Source: Pseudomonas moorei (GTDB lineage Bacteria; Pseudomonadota; Gammaproteobacteria; Pseudomonadales; Pseudomonadaceae). Taken from it: a stretch of 64,000 nucleotides of DNA. Below the pieces are notes generated by a model. That model had not been told where the DNA came from and did no database searches. It saw only the letters and a list, made by a program, of their open reading frames with translations. Where the stretch lies: NCBI RefSeq assembly GCF_008801475.1, contig NZ_VZPP01000003.1, positions 372,001 through 436,000 of the forward strand, written 5' to 3'. Shown one piece after another: positions 35,224 through 44,302 of this stretch. Made by a program: the position numbers and the translations under genes. Position 1 is the first letter of the stretch, and each line of letters begins with the position of its first letter.

Positions 35224-37479
35224 TCACTCCTTGATGCAATCGACGGTGTAGTGCCGTCCATTGCCCTCATCTTCGTGTTGCAAGCCGTGCACATCGGCGA
35301 CAAACCCGGGAAAGCTGCTGTCGAACGTGCGAGCAAACTTCAGGTAGTCGATGATCGAGCGTGTCGACTCGGTAAAACGCTCGCCGGGCATGATCAACGG
35401 AATCCCCGGCGGGTATGGCACCAACATCACGGCAGCGATACGCCCTTCCAGAGCATCGATCGACACCGCTTCAACTTCGCCGCGCACCAATTGATCATAG
35501 GCGTCTGCCGGCTTCATGGCGATTTCCGGCAGGACGGTGTACATGCGCTTGAGATGCCTGGCCGTGGCATTGCTGCGATAACAGGCGTGCAATTGATCGC
35601 ACAGATCGCGCAAGCCCATGCCCTGATAACGCGCGACATTCTCCTGCGCCACGCACGGCAGGCAATGGGCCAGACTGACATTGGCGTCGTAACTGCGCTT
35701 GAATTCCAGCAATTCGGTGAGCAGCGTGCTCCACTTGCCCTTTGTGATGCCCATGGAGAACAGCACCAGGAACGAATACAAACCGGTCTTCTCCACCACC
35801 AGCCCGCGCTCCCACAGGAACTTGCTGACGACGGCCGCCGGAATCCCTCGCTCGCTCAGGGCGCCGCCCGCGGTCAGGCCCGGCATCACCAGGGTGACCT
35901 TGATCGGATCGAGCAGCACGTAATCGTCGGTCACGCCGCCAAAGCCGTGCCAGTCGTCCTCCGGTTGCAGCAGCCAGTCTTGTGTGACAACCCGGTCGAT
36001 GCCTTCCACCGAAGGCGGCTGCCAGATGAAAAACCACCAGTCATCGGCGGCGATGTGCTGGCGCAGGTTGGCCAGCGCCCGGCGAAAACTCAGGGCCTCA
36101 TCGAACATTTCCTGAAGCAGCGATCGCCCGGCCGGGCCCTCCATCATGGCCGAAGCAACGTCCAGTGAAGCGATGATGCCGTACTGCGGCGACGTGGAGA
36201 TGTGCATCATGAAGGCTTCGTTGAAACGGTCACGATCGAGTTGACGCGCACCACCGTCCTGCACATGAATCATCGAGGCCTGGCTGAACGCTGCCAGCAA
36301 CTTGTGAGTGGAATGGGTGGTGAACACCAGCGGGCCGTCCTCACTGCGTGAGGTGCCCATGCCGTAGCGCCCGGCGAAAAACTCGTGAAACGCCGCATAG
36401 GCGTACCAGGCCTCGTCGAAATGCAGCACCTCGACGCTGGTGCCCAATTGCTGCTTGATCAGCTCGGCGTTGTAGCACAGGCCGTCATAGGTTGAATTGG
36501 TGACCACCGCGAGCTTGACCCTGGGCGCGCGGCCCTTGGTCAATGGACTGGCATCGATCTTCGCCTGGATCGCTTCGCGGCTGAATTCGCTCAGCGGAAT
36601 CGGGCCGATGATTCCCAGCTCATTGCGCTCCGGGCACAGGTACAGCGGGATCGCGCCCGTCATGATGATCGAATGCAGTACCGACTTGTGACAGTTGCGA
36701 TCGACCAGCACCAGGTCATCGCGCGCGACCATGGAGTGCCAGACGATCTTGTTCGCAGTCGACGTCCCGTTGATCACAAAGAAGGTGTGATCCGCACCGA
36801 AGTTACGGGCCGCGCGGGCCTCTGCTTCGGCCAGCGGCCCGGTGTGATCCAGCAGCGAACCGAGCTCCGGCACCGACACCGACAAATCCGAACGCAGGGT
36901 GTTTTCCCCGAAGAACTGGTGAAATGCCTGCCCAACCGGACTTTTGTGGTACGCCACGCCACCGCCATGCCCAGGGGTGTGCCAGGAATAATTGGAGTCC
37001 GCGGTGTGCTGCACCAGGGCCTTGAAAAACGGCGGCAGCAAGCCATCGAGGTATTTGCGCGCCGCCCGCGCCACCTGGCGAGCGAGAAAGGGCACGGTGT
37101 CTTCGAACAGATAAAGTATCCCGCGCAGCTGATTGAGCTCGGCCATGGCGTCGGCCGGGGCGTTTTCCAGGGTGACTTGCTCGCCCAGGGCGAAGATTGG
37201 CAGGTCCGGCGCACGCACCCGCGCCAGCCCGATCAGCTCGGCCATATTCTGTAACAAATGCGTATGAGCGCTGGCATCTTCCGCCGCGATCAACATGCAC
37301 GACAGTCCGTGATGCGTCGAAGCCACCAAACGCCCCTCGGTGTAATCCACGGCCGAGACAATACTGAAACCTTCCTGCTCCAGCTCCCGGGCAATGCCCC
37401 GCACGCGGTCACCGGCAACGGTGTCGGCCTTGATGTCGCGATGGACGATCAAGACCGGGAATTTCAAATCTTTATACAT
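35224..37479 (-). CDS. ldcA: Lysine/ornithine/arginine decarboxylase, LdcA-type
   Basis: 751 residues of the fold-type I PLP decarboxylase family. The N-terminal wing (1-130) is response-regulator-like. The PLP domain has HTPGHGGG, NGTSTANK, HFDEAWYAY and the Schiff-base Lys in STHKLLAAF (near K393). Length and N-terminus (MYKDLKFPVLIVHRDIKADT) match the P. aeruginosa LdcA group, which decarboxylates L-lysine to cadaverine. Its position upstream of dnaQ and rnhA is conserved. The GNAT gene follows at 14 bases. Confidence 0.88.
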   Translation of the reverse strand: MYKDLKFPVLIVHRDIKADTVAGDRVRGIARELEQEGFSIVSAVDYTEGRLVASTHHGLSCMLIAAEDASAHTHLLQNMAELIGLARVRAPDLPIFALGEQVTLENAPADAMAELNQLRGILYLFEDTVPFLARQVARAARKYLDGLLPPFFKALVQHTADSNYSWHTPGHGGGVAYHKSPVGQAFHQFFGENTLRSDLSVSVPELGSLLDHTGPLAEAEARAARNFGADHTFFVINGTSTANKIVWHSMVARDDLVLVDRNCHKSVLHSIIMTGAIPLYLCPERNELGIIGPIPLSEFSREAIQAKIDASPLTKGRAPRVKLAVVTNSTYDGLCYNAELIKQQLGTSVEVLHFDEAWYAYAAFHEFFAGRYGMGTSRSEDGPLVFTTHSTHKLLAAFSQASMIHVQDGGARQLDRDRFNEAFMMHISTSPQYGIIASLDVASAMMEGPAGRSLLQEMFDEALSFRRALANLRQHIAADDWWFFIWQPPSVEGIDRVVTQDWLLQPEDDWHGFGGVTDDYVLLDPIKVTLVMPGLTAGGALSERGIPAAVVSKFLWERGLVVEKTGLYSFLVLFSMGITKGKWSTLLTELLEFKRSYDANVSLAHCLPCVAQENVARYQGMGLRDLCDQLHACYRSNATARHLKRMYTVLPEIAMKPADAYDQLVRGEVEAVSIDALEGRIAAVMLVPYPPGIPLIMPGERFTESTRSIIDYLKFARTFDSSFPGFVADVHGLQHEDEGNGRHYTVDCIKE

Positions 37480-37596
37480 GGGGCTCAGTGTCCTGAGGCG
37501 GCAGACCAGAGCCTGCCAATACCCTCAGGTTAGAGGGTTGCAGCAGATGTAGCGAGTGCGACGCCCCAAAACGGGTCATCCACAGAGGGAAAAGAC

Positions 37597-38355
37597 CTAG
37601 GCCTGCGCCTCCGCCTCGGCCAACTGCACCCACAGCGCCGGCGCACCGGCCGACTTGGCGATGGCTTCCATGCGTGCCACATGCCGGGCCAGATCGTCTT
37701 CGCTGGCGCGAATGATACGGGTCGGCTGACGGTCGGCGGGCAGACGGCGGATTTCCGTGGCGGAGTTGTCCGCACCTTCGCCGGAACCATTGCCATCGGA
37801 CGCATTGCCGGCCAGCGACAGGCTGGTCTGGCCGCCGGTCATGGTCAGGTAAACGTCGGCAAGAATCTCGGAGTCGAGCAAGGCGCCGTGCAGTTCACGG
37901 CCGGAGTTGTCGACGCCGTAGCGTTTGCACAGGGCATCGAGGCTGTTGCGCTGGCCAGGGTGACGTTCCCGGGCCATGAGCAGGGTGTCGAGGATCGAGC
38001 AGTGCTGCGTGATGTCCGCACGGTCGTGCTGGCCCATCAGTGCGAATTCGTTGTTGATGAAGCCAACGTCGAACGCCGCGTTATGGATGATCAGCTGCGC
38101 GCCCTTGATGAATTCGAAGAATTCTTCGGCCACTTCGGCAAAACGCGGCTTGCCCACCAGAAATTCGTTGGTGATGCCGTGGACGCCGATGGCGCCTTCA
38201 TCACTTTCGCGATCCGGTTGCAGATAGACGTGGAAATGCCGCCCGGTCAGGCGCCGACCGATCAACTCGACGCAACCGATTTCGATAATCCGGTGGCCGT
38301 CGGTCACCGGCATGCCGGTGGTTTCGGTGTCGAGTACAACGGATCTGGTGGCCAT
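37597..38355 (-). CDS. dnaQ: DNA polymerase III epsilon subunit (3'-5' proofreading)
   Basis: 252 residues. The DEDDh exonuclease motifs are present: Exo I LDTETTGM, Exo II HNAAFDVGFINNE and Exo III with HGALLDSEILADVY. The C-terminal tail that binds the polymerase alpha subunit follows a flexible Ser/Gly-rich linker. ATG at 38355 is chosen (MATRSVVLDTETTG); a longer start at 38373 adds six residues. It lies beside rnhA, transcribed the same way, as in other gamma-proteobacteria. Confidence 0.95.
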   Translation of the reverse strand: MATRSVVLDTETTGMPVTDGHRIIEIGCVELIGRRLTGRHFHVYLQPDRESDEGAIGVHGITNEFLVGKPRFAEVAEEFFEFIKGAQLIIHNAAFDVGFINNEFALMGQHDRADITQHCSILDTLLMARERHPGQRNSLDALCKRYGVDNSGRELHGALLDSEILADVYLTMTGGQTSLSLAGNASDGNGSGEGADNSATEIRRLPADRQPTRIIRASEDDLARHVARMEAIAKSAGAPALWVQLAEAEAQA

Positions 38356-38442
38356 CTGATGCTCAGCTCTCAATCGGTCAATCGTGCAAAAGCGGCGATG
38401 TTAACACGCTCGCCAAGGTCTTTCAGGTACGCCGTGTTGCCC

Positions 38443-38516
38443 CCATCGCGAGCAGGCTCCACGCTGGATCTTCATGGTTCGTAAGTTTCCTGTGGGAGCG
38501 AGCCTGCTCGCGATGG
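38443..38516. repeat. REPIN, GGAGCGAGC class (inward short form)
   Basis: CCATCGCGAGCAGGCTCC at 38443-38460 comes first. CTGTGGGAGCGAGCCTGCTC starts at 38490 and runs to CGATGG at 38516. Order is reversed relative to most pairs here. Confidence 0.85.
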
Positions 38517-38530
38517 CGACGACCCGGTCA

Positions 38531-38983
38531 TCAGGCCTGCTTGAACCCGCGCACTTCATCCACGCCGCGGTTGGCCAGTTGGTCGGCCCGCTCGTTGCCG
38601 TGATGGCCAATGTGTCCGCGCACCCATTTCCAGGTGACGTTGTGACGATTGACCTGCTCGTCGAGCAGTTTCCACAGGTCGGCATTCTTGACCGGTTCTT
38701 TCGAAGCGGTTTTCCAGCCGCGTTTCTTCCAGTTGGCCATCCACTCGTTGATGCCTTTCATCACGTACTGGGAGTCGGTCACCAGCAGCACGTCACAGGG
38801 ACGCTTGAGTTCTTCCAGGCCACGGATCGCGCCCATCAGCTCCATGCGGTTGTTGGTGGTGTTGGTTTCGCCACCCCAAAGTTCCTTTTCGACCCCCTTG
38901 CACACCAGTAATGCGCCCCAGCCGCCAGGGCCAGGATTGCCTTTGCAGGCGCCGTCGGTGAAGAGTTCTACGCTATCGCTCAT
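38531..38983 (-). CDS. rnhA: Ribonuclease HI
   Basis: 150 residues. It cleaves the RNA strand of RNA-DNA hybrids. Catalytic acids are in [19 protein letters not shown] (D10), [12 protein letters not shown] (E48 region), LVTDSQYV (D70 region) and [11 protein letters not shown] (late His and Asp). It is full length. dnaQ follows after a REPIN; the methyltransferase gene lies 92 bases upstream on the same strand. Confidence 0.97.
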   Translation of the reverse strand: MSDSVELFTDGACKGNPGPGGWGALLVCKGVEKELWGGETNTTNNRMELMGAIRGLEELKRPCDVLLVTDSQYVMKGINEWMANWKKRGWKTASKEPVKNADLWKLLDEQVNRHNVTWKWVRGHIGHHGNERADQLANRGVDEVRGFKQA

Positions 38984-39075
38984 GCCAATCTATCCAGAAA
39001 ATGCGGTGGCTCGCCGATCAGTGATCGACAAAGCCCGAGACCGGGTGCAACCCCGGCCAGGAAATACAAGGTGAA

Positions 39076-39834
39076 TTACGGTTCGATACGACGACGGTTG
39101 ACCTTGGCCATGGGCAAAGGAATCAACTTGCCCATCGGTTCGCGACGCTCCTGACGCAATGGGCGCAGGCCCACCACTATCTTGCGCGCCACCAATAAAT
39201 AGAAGCCGCCGCCAGACAACTGCCATTGACCGGCCATGCGCTCCCAACCGGCCAGACGGGTCTGCCAGGCCGGTGACGCGAGCGGCGGACGATAGCACCC
39301 GAAACGACGTTTCTCCAGCGCGAAGCCCAGCAGGTTCAGCCAGTCGGTCACACGCGAGGGGGAAATGCAGCGAGCCTTGCGCAATGCATCGTGAGCGAAC
39401 AAATGGCGCAGCCCCCAAGTGCTCCAGGGATTGATCCCGATGATCAACAGGTGGCCGCCAGGGCGTACGCTGCTCGCCGCTTCGCGCAGCAAGCCATGGG
39501 GCGACAGGCAGAAATCCAGTCCATGCTGCATGACCACCACATCGGCGGCATGCTCGCTCAACGGCCAGGCCTGCTCTTCGCAGACAATCTCAACCCCCGG
39601 CAACGGTGCACCCAGGCGTACATTGCGCTGTACCTGCGGCGCTGACGGCGGCGTCTGCGCCGACGGGCCGTAATGGACCAGATAGCCACCAAAAAAACGA
39701 CCCAGCTCTTCTTCGAGCATGCGTCGTTCTTCATCCAGCAAAAACTGCCCGATGGGGCCGGACAGCCATTCACGGGCCGCGCTGATCAACGCCAGCCAGT
39801 CAGGATCAGCCTGAGCGAACGCTTTATCGGTCAT
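39076..39834 (-). CDS. Class I SAM-dependent methyltransferase
   Basis: 252 residues from ATG at 39834. The central part has the post-I motif [15 protein letters not shown] and [13 protein letters not shown], typical of the methyltransferase-11 group. The usual GxGxG loop is weak, as the first half ([16 protein letters not shown]) lacks it. Pseudomonas members occupy this spot between rnhA and gloB. The substrate is unknown. It is divergent from gloB, with only 65 bases between the starts. Confidence 0.82.
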   Translation of the reverse strand: MTDKAFAQADPDWLALISAAREWLSGPIGQFLLDEERRMLEEELGRFFGGYLVHYGPSAQTPPSAPQVQRNVRLGAPLPGVEIVCEEQAWPLSEHAADVVVMQHGLDFCLSPHGLLREAASSVRPGGHLLIIGINPWSTWGLRHLFAHDALRKARCISPSRVTDWLNLLGFALEKRRFGCYRPPLASPAWQTRLAGWERMAGQWQLSGGGFYLLVARKIVVGLRPLRQERREPMGKLIPLPMAKVNRRRIEP

Positions 39835-39899
39835 TGCATTCTCCAACGCGCCAGGAAGCTCTAAGATGCGCCATTGCTTACCAATTGGCGAATCCGACG

Positions 39900-40667
39900 A
39901 TGATACAGATCACTGCCCTGCCCGCCTTTACCGACAACTACATTTGGCTGTTACAGGACCACGATACCCAGCGCTGTGCAGTGGTCGACCCTGGCGATGC
40001 CGCCCCCGTGCAGGCCTGGCTTGCAGCCAATCCGCGATGGGTGTTGAGCGATATTCTGATCACTCACCACCATCATGACCATGTCGGCGGCGTCGAGCAG
40101 CTGAAAAAAACCACCGATGCCACCGTCTACGGTCCGGCCAGCGAAAACATTCCGGCGCGGGACATTGCCCTCAAGGATAACGACCGTATCAGCGTGCTGG
40201 GCCATGAATTCGATGTCATCGCCGTGCCTGGCCATACCCTCGGGCATATTGCCTATTATCATCGCGGCCTGCTGTTTTGCGGAGACACCCTGTTCGCGGC
40301 CGGTTGCGGCCGCCTGTTCGAAGGCACGCCCCTGCAAATGTATACCTCGCTGTCACGCCTCGCGGCCCTTCCCGAGGACACCCGGGTGTACTGCACCCAC
40401 GAATATACGCTGAGCAACCTGCGCTTCGCCGCGGCGGTCGAGCCCGGCAATCCCGACACCCTCGAGCGCCTGGCCACCGTGACCCGACAACGGGAAGCCG
40501 GCGTCATTACGTTGCCGTCCACGGTGGGCCTGGAAAAACGCACAAACCCGTTCTTGCGCACCGCTGAAACATCCGTTAAAGAAAAAGCGGACGAACGGAC
40601 CGGCACGCATAACCCGGCGCCCGATATGGTTTTTGCGGTTTTGCGAGCCTGGAAAGACACGTTCTGA
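39900..40667 (+). CDS. gloB: Hydroxyacylglutathione hydrolase (glyoxalase II)
   Basis: 255 residues of the metallo-beta-lactamase fold. It hydrolyses S-lactoylglutathione to lactate and glutathione, the second step of methylglyoxal detoxification. The metal motif [10 protein letters not shown] (about 57-66), [25 protein letters not shown] and CTHEYTLSN are all present. The C-terminal substrate helix carries [11 protein letters not shown] at 39900 gives the normal N-terminus [18 protein letters not shown]. Confidence 0.96.
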   Translation: MIQITALPAFTDNYIWLLQDHDTQRCAVVDPGDAAPVQAWLAANPRWVLSDILITHHHHDHVGGVEQLKKTTDATVYGPASENIPARDIALKDNDRISVLGHEFDVIAVPGHTLGHIAYYHRGLLFCGDTLFAAGCGRLFEGTPLQMYTSLSRLAALPEDTRVYCTHEYTLSNLRFAAAVEPGNPDTLERLATVTRQREAGVITLPSTVGLEKRTNPFLRTAETSVKEKADERTGTHNPAPDMVFAVLRAWKDTF

Positions 40668-40766
40668 ACAGAGTCGCCGAGGTTCCGCAAATTCTGAATG
40701 GTTGACCGCAGGGGGTGCGCTTTCTAGAATCCCCCGACATTTTTGCCCGGAACTTACTTCCAGCCA

Positions 40767-42215
40767 ATGTCGTCACCTATTCGCAAAGCCATCAATTCGG
40801 ATGCATTGACCCGCCTGGCTCAAGCCATAGCGGTGGCTGTGTCCGCGACATTGGCGGGCTGCTCAAGCCATGTGCCGCAAACCGATGCGGCACACACTCC
40901 GAATATTGCCGCTCGTGCCAAGCAAAAACCTGTCTGGCTCAGTGAAAAGCCGAGCCCGCAGGCTGCGCAGGACGTCTGGGAACGCATGCGCCAGGGTTTC
41001 CAGCTGCAGGAAGGCCTGGGCGTCAATCCGCGCATTGAGCAACAGCGTCTGTGGTTCGCCAGCAATCCATCCTTCCTCGAAAACGCCGGCTCTCGTGGCA
41101 GCCTTTACATTCACTACATCATCGAACGCCTCGAAGAGCGCAACATGCCGCTGGAACTGGCGCTGTTGCCGGTGATTGAAAGCGCCTACAACCCGATGGC
41201 CTACTCCCGGGCCGACGCGGTGGGTCTTTGGCAGTTCATCCCGTCCACCGGGCGTTACTACAACCTGCGTCAAACCCGCTCCTATGATGGTCGTCGCGAT
41301 ATCACTGCCTCGACCACTGCGGCAATGGATTACCTGACCCGCCTGCACGACATGTTCAACGGCGACTGGCTGCTGGCCCTGGCCGCGTACAACGCGGGCG
41401 AAGGCACCGTCAGCCGGGCCATCGAGCGCAATGAAAGGCTCGGCCTGCCCACCGACTACTGGAACCTGCCGCTGCCTGCCGAGACCCAGGCGTATGTGCC
41501 GAAGCTGCTGGCCCTCTCGCAAGTGGTGCTGGCGCCAGAAGCCTATGGCGTGAACCTCAACCCGATCGCCAACGAACCCTACTTCCAGGTCGTCGAAATC
41601 AACCAGCGCATGGACCTGTCCAAGGTCGCAGAAGTCGCCAACATCGATGAAGACGAACTGTTCCAGCTCAACCCCGCGTTCAAACAGCGCACCACCCTCG
41701 ACGGCCCCCAGCATCTGTTGGTGCCGACCTCCAAGGCGCAGTTGCTGACCACCAGCCTGCAGACCATGCGTCCTGAAGAGCTGATCAGCAAGAAACCGCG
41801 CAAACCGGTCTTCGAGGGCGCTGATGACATCCGGGTGGCGAGTGTCAAACGCAACTACCGGGTCAAGCGGGGCGACAACCTGGGCTCCATCGCCAAGGCC
41901 AACAACGTCGACATCAAGGACCTGCAGCGCTGGAACAAGCTCAGTGGCAAGAACCTCAAGCCTGGCCAGACCCTGGTCATTCAGGACACCGGCAAGCGCG
42001 GCTCCGGACGCATCAACACCGTGGTCGCGGCCAACGCCAGGACCAAGAGCGAGACCAGGAAGCCACAAACCCAATACAAGGTTCAGCAAGGCGACTCGCT
42101 GTACATCGTGGCCAAGCGATTCAACGTTGAAATGCAACACCTCAAGCGCTGGAACCCGCGCGTTGGCCAGGCGCTGAAACCCGGTCAAATGCTCATCGTC
42201 GCCAACCCGCATTAA
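40767..42215 (+). CDS. mltD: Membrane-bound lytic murein transglycosylase D
   Basis: 482 residues. The N-terminus is a lipoprotein signal (lipobox LAGC at about 29-32). The SLT domain has the catalytic Glu in LLPVIESAYNP, followed by AVGLWQFIPSTGRYYNL and AAYNAGEGTVSRAI. Two LysM peptidoglycan-binding repeats lie near 365-410 and 435-482 (YRVKRGDNLGSIAKANN; YKVQQGDSLYIVAKRFN). It cleaves glycan strands from the outer membrane. ATG 40767 is preferred to the TTG at 40743. A strong terminator follows 6 bases after the stop. Confidence 0.95.
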   Translation: MSSPIRKAINSDALTRLAQAIAVAVSATLAGCSSHVPQTDAAHTPNIAARAKQKPVWLSEKPSPQAAQDVWERMRQGFQLQEGLGVNPRIEQQRLWFASNPSFLENAGSRGSLYIHYIIERLEERNMPLELALLPVIESAYNPMAYSRADAVGLWQFIPSTGRYYNLRQTRSYDGRRDITASTTAAMDYLTRLHDMFNGDWLLALAAYNAGEGTVSRAIERNERLGLPTDYWNLPLPAETQAYVPKLLALSQVVLAPEAYGVNLNPIANEPYFQVVEINQRMDLSKVAEVANIDEDELFQLNPAFKQRTTLDGPQHLLVPTSKAQLLTTSLQTMRPEELISKKPRKPVFEGADDIRVASVKRNYRVKRGDNLGSIAKANNVDIKDLQRWNKLSGKNLKPGQTLVIQDTGKRGSGRINTVVAANARTKSETRKPQTQYKVQQGDSLYIVAKRFNVEMQHLKRWNPRVGQALKPGQMLIVANPH

Positions 42216-42220
42216 AAACA

Positions 42221-42246
42221 AGCCCCTGCATTCAGGGGCTTTTTTT
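42221..42246 (+). terminator. Rho-independent terminator of mltD
   Basis: AGCCCCTG (42221-42228) pairs with CAGGGGCT (42233-42240) around CATT, followed by six T. Confidence 0.95.
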
Positions 42247-42269
42247 GTCCGCGAATTTTTTCACCCCTT

Positions 42270-42372
42270 CTGATAGGAGCGAGCCTGCTCGCGAAAAACC
42301 AGAGAGCGCCGCCACGCTTCCAGTTTTACGCGTAATCTCCCAAACCACCGCGAGCAAGCCGACTCCTGCAAC
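42270..42372. repeat. REPIN, GGAGCGAGC class, right half degenerate
   Basis: CTGATAGGAGCGAGCCTGCT starts at 42270. The partner ACCGCGAGCAAGCCGACTCC (about 42348-42367) is drifted. It lies in the gap between mltD and the first binding-protein gene. Confidence 0.75.
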
Positions 42373-42469
42373 GGATCAGATCTGCTTTAAACCCCTGTCT
42401 TTTTCCTGTCCAGACAAGCTGTTACTGTACGGCCCACAAAGCCCAAGCCGCCTGGATCGGATCTCTGAC

Positions 42470-44302
42470 TTGAAGCGTCCCCTCCTCCTGCTCCTGATCA
42501 GCCTGGCCTTGAGCTCCACCGCAAGCGCGACGATCAGCGAAAGCCATGGTTATGCGCAGTTCGGCACGCTCAAGTACCCGGCCAGATTTACCCACTTCGA
42601 CTGGGTCAACCCGCAAGCGCCCAAGGGCGGTACGTTGCGGGTGATGGCATTTGGCACCTTCGATACGCTCAACCCCTACACCTTCAAGGGCACCAGCCCG
42701 GTGACCACGCCGAACTTCCTGCAATACGGCATCAACGAACTCAACGAACCGCTGATGGTCGGCACCGGCCAGTACGCCCCCTCCGGTGACGAGCCGACAT
42801 CCAGTTATGGCCTGATAGCCCAGTCGGTGGAGTACAACGAGGACCGCAGCTGGGTAGTGTTCAACCTGCGCCCCGAAGCGCGCTTCCACGATGGCACGCC
42901 GATCACCGCCTACGACGTGGCGTTCTCCTACCGTCTGCTGCTCAAGGAAGGTCATCCGCAGTACCGCACCAACCTGCAGGAAGTGTCGCGGGTCGATATC
43001 CTCAACCCGCAGCGCATACGGTTCGTCTTCAAGCGCGCCGGCAATCCGCTGCTGATCCTGCGCCTGGGCGAGTTGCCGGTCCTGCCGCAACACTACTGGA
43101 AAGGTCGCGACTTCAAGGCCACCACCTTCGAGCCCCCGCTGGGCAGCGGACCGTATCGCATCACGTCGGTGACGCCGGGACGGCAGATCGTTTTCGAGCG
43201 GGTCAAGGACTATTGGGGCAAGGATCTGGCCGTCAATCGAGGCAAGTACAATTTCGACCGCATGGAAGTCGAGTTCTACCGCGACAGCGATGTGGCATTC
43301 GAAGCGTTCAAGGCCGGCGAGTTCGACATCTATATCGAGCACCAGGCGAAGAACTGGGACACCGGCTACAACTTCCCGGCGATCCGCCGCGGTGAAGTGA
43401 TCAAGGCGCAGATCCCGCACCAGATTCCGACCCAGAGCCAGGGCCTGTTCATGAACAGCCGCCGCCCGACCTTCTCTGACGTGAAGGTTCGTGAAGCGTT
43501 GGGCTTGATGTTCGACTTCGAGTGGACCAACCGCACGCTGTTCAGCGGCGCCTACCAGCGCGCCATTAGCTATTACCCCAACAGCGAGTTCTCCGCCACC
43601 GGGCTGCCGGTCGGGCATGAATGGCTGATGCTCAAACCCTGGCGCGAGCAGTTGCCCGCCAGGCTGTTCACCGAGCCCTTCAGCCTGCCGCAGACCCAAG
43701 GCGCCGGCATCCCCCGGGAAACCTTGCGTAAAGCCCTGGGATTGCTCGCCGAGGCCGGCTGGAAGCTCAACGGCCAGCGCCTGCAAAACGCCGCCGGACA
43801 ACCGCTGCGCCTGGAGATCCTGCTGGTCAACCCGAACCTGGAACGCATTCTTCAGCCCTATGTCGAGAACCTGACCAGCATTGGCATCGACGCGCGGCTG
43901 CGAACGGTCGATCGTGCGCAGTACAAGCAGCGCCTCGACCAGTTCGACTTCGACATGATTCTGATGACGCTCAACCAGACCCTCAGCCCGGGCCTTGAAC
44001 AGTGGCAGTACTTCCACTCCAGCCAGGCCGGGGTCAAGGGCAGCAAGAATTACGCAGGCATCGCCAATCCAGTGGTCGACCATCTGCTCGAACAACTGCT
44101 CGCCGCCAAGAGTCGCGACGAACAAGTCGCCGCCGGCCGGGCTCTGGATCGGGTACTGCTGTGGCAGCACTACAGCATTCCCAACTGGTACCTCAACTAT
44201 CATCGCCTGGCCTACCGCAACCGGCTGGCCTTCGTCACCACACCGCCCTACACCCTGGGCCTGAGCGCGTGGTGGCTGAAATCTTCGGAGAAAGATCAAT
44301 GA
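42470..44302 (+). CDS. nppA1: Extracellular solute-binding protein of a peptide ABC importer, NppA1-like
   Basis: 610 residues, SBP family 5. The start is set at TTG 42470 because a signal peptide (LKRPLLLLLISLALSSTASA) begins there; the longer frame adds 75 residues of non-signal sequence over a REPIN. The mature protein starts near TISESHGYAQFG and has the family block ARFHDGTPITAYDVAFSYR. Its twin is the next gene, and the transporter matches the Npp/YejABEF type for peptides and peptidyl-nucleoside compounds. Upstream mltD has its own terminator, so a promoter must lie in 42247-42469. Confidence 0.85.
   Translation: MKRPLLLLLISLALSSTASATISESHGYAQFGTLKYPARFTHFDWVNPQAPKGGTLRVMAFGTFDTLNPYTFKGTSPVTTPNFLQYGINELNEPLMVGTGQYAPSGDEPTSSYGLIAQSVEYNEDRSWVVFNLRPEARFHDGTPITAYDVAFSYRLLLKEGHPQYRTNLQEVSRVDILNPQRIRFVFKRAGNPLLILRLGELPVLPQHYWKGRDFKATTFEPPLGSGPYRITSVTPGRQIVFERVKDYWGKDLAVNRGKYNFDRMEVEFYRDSDVAFEAFKAGEFDIYIEHQAKNWDTGYNFPAIRRGEVIKAQIPHQIPTQSQGLFMNSRRPTFSDVKVREALGLMFDFEWTNRTLFSGAYQRAISYYPNSEFSATGLPVGHEWLMLKPWREQLPARLFTEPFSLPQTQGAGIPRETLRKALGLLAEAGWKLNGQRLQNAAGQPLRLEILLVNPNLERILQPYVENLTSIGIDARLRTVDRAQYKQRLDQFDFDMILMTLNQTLSPGLEQWQYFHSSQAGVKGSKNYAGIANPVVDHLLEQLLAAKSRDEQVAAGRALDRVLLWQHYSIPNWYLNYHRLAYRNRLAFVTTPPYTLGLSAWWLKSSEKDQ

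Noticed and set aside
42245..42469. Longer start for the first binding protein
   Set aside because: The extra 75 residues run over a REPIN and precede a clear signal peptide, so they are untranslated leader.
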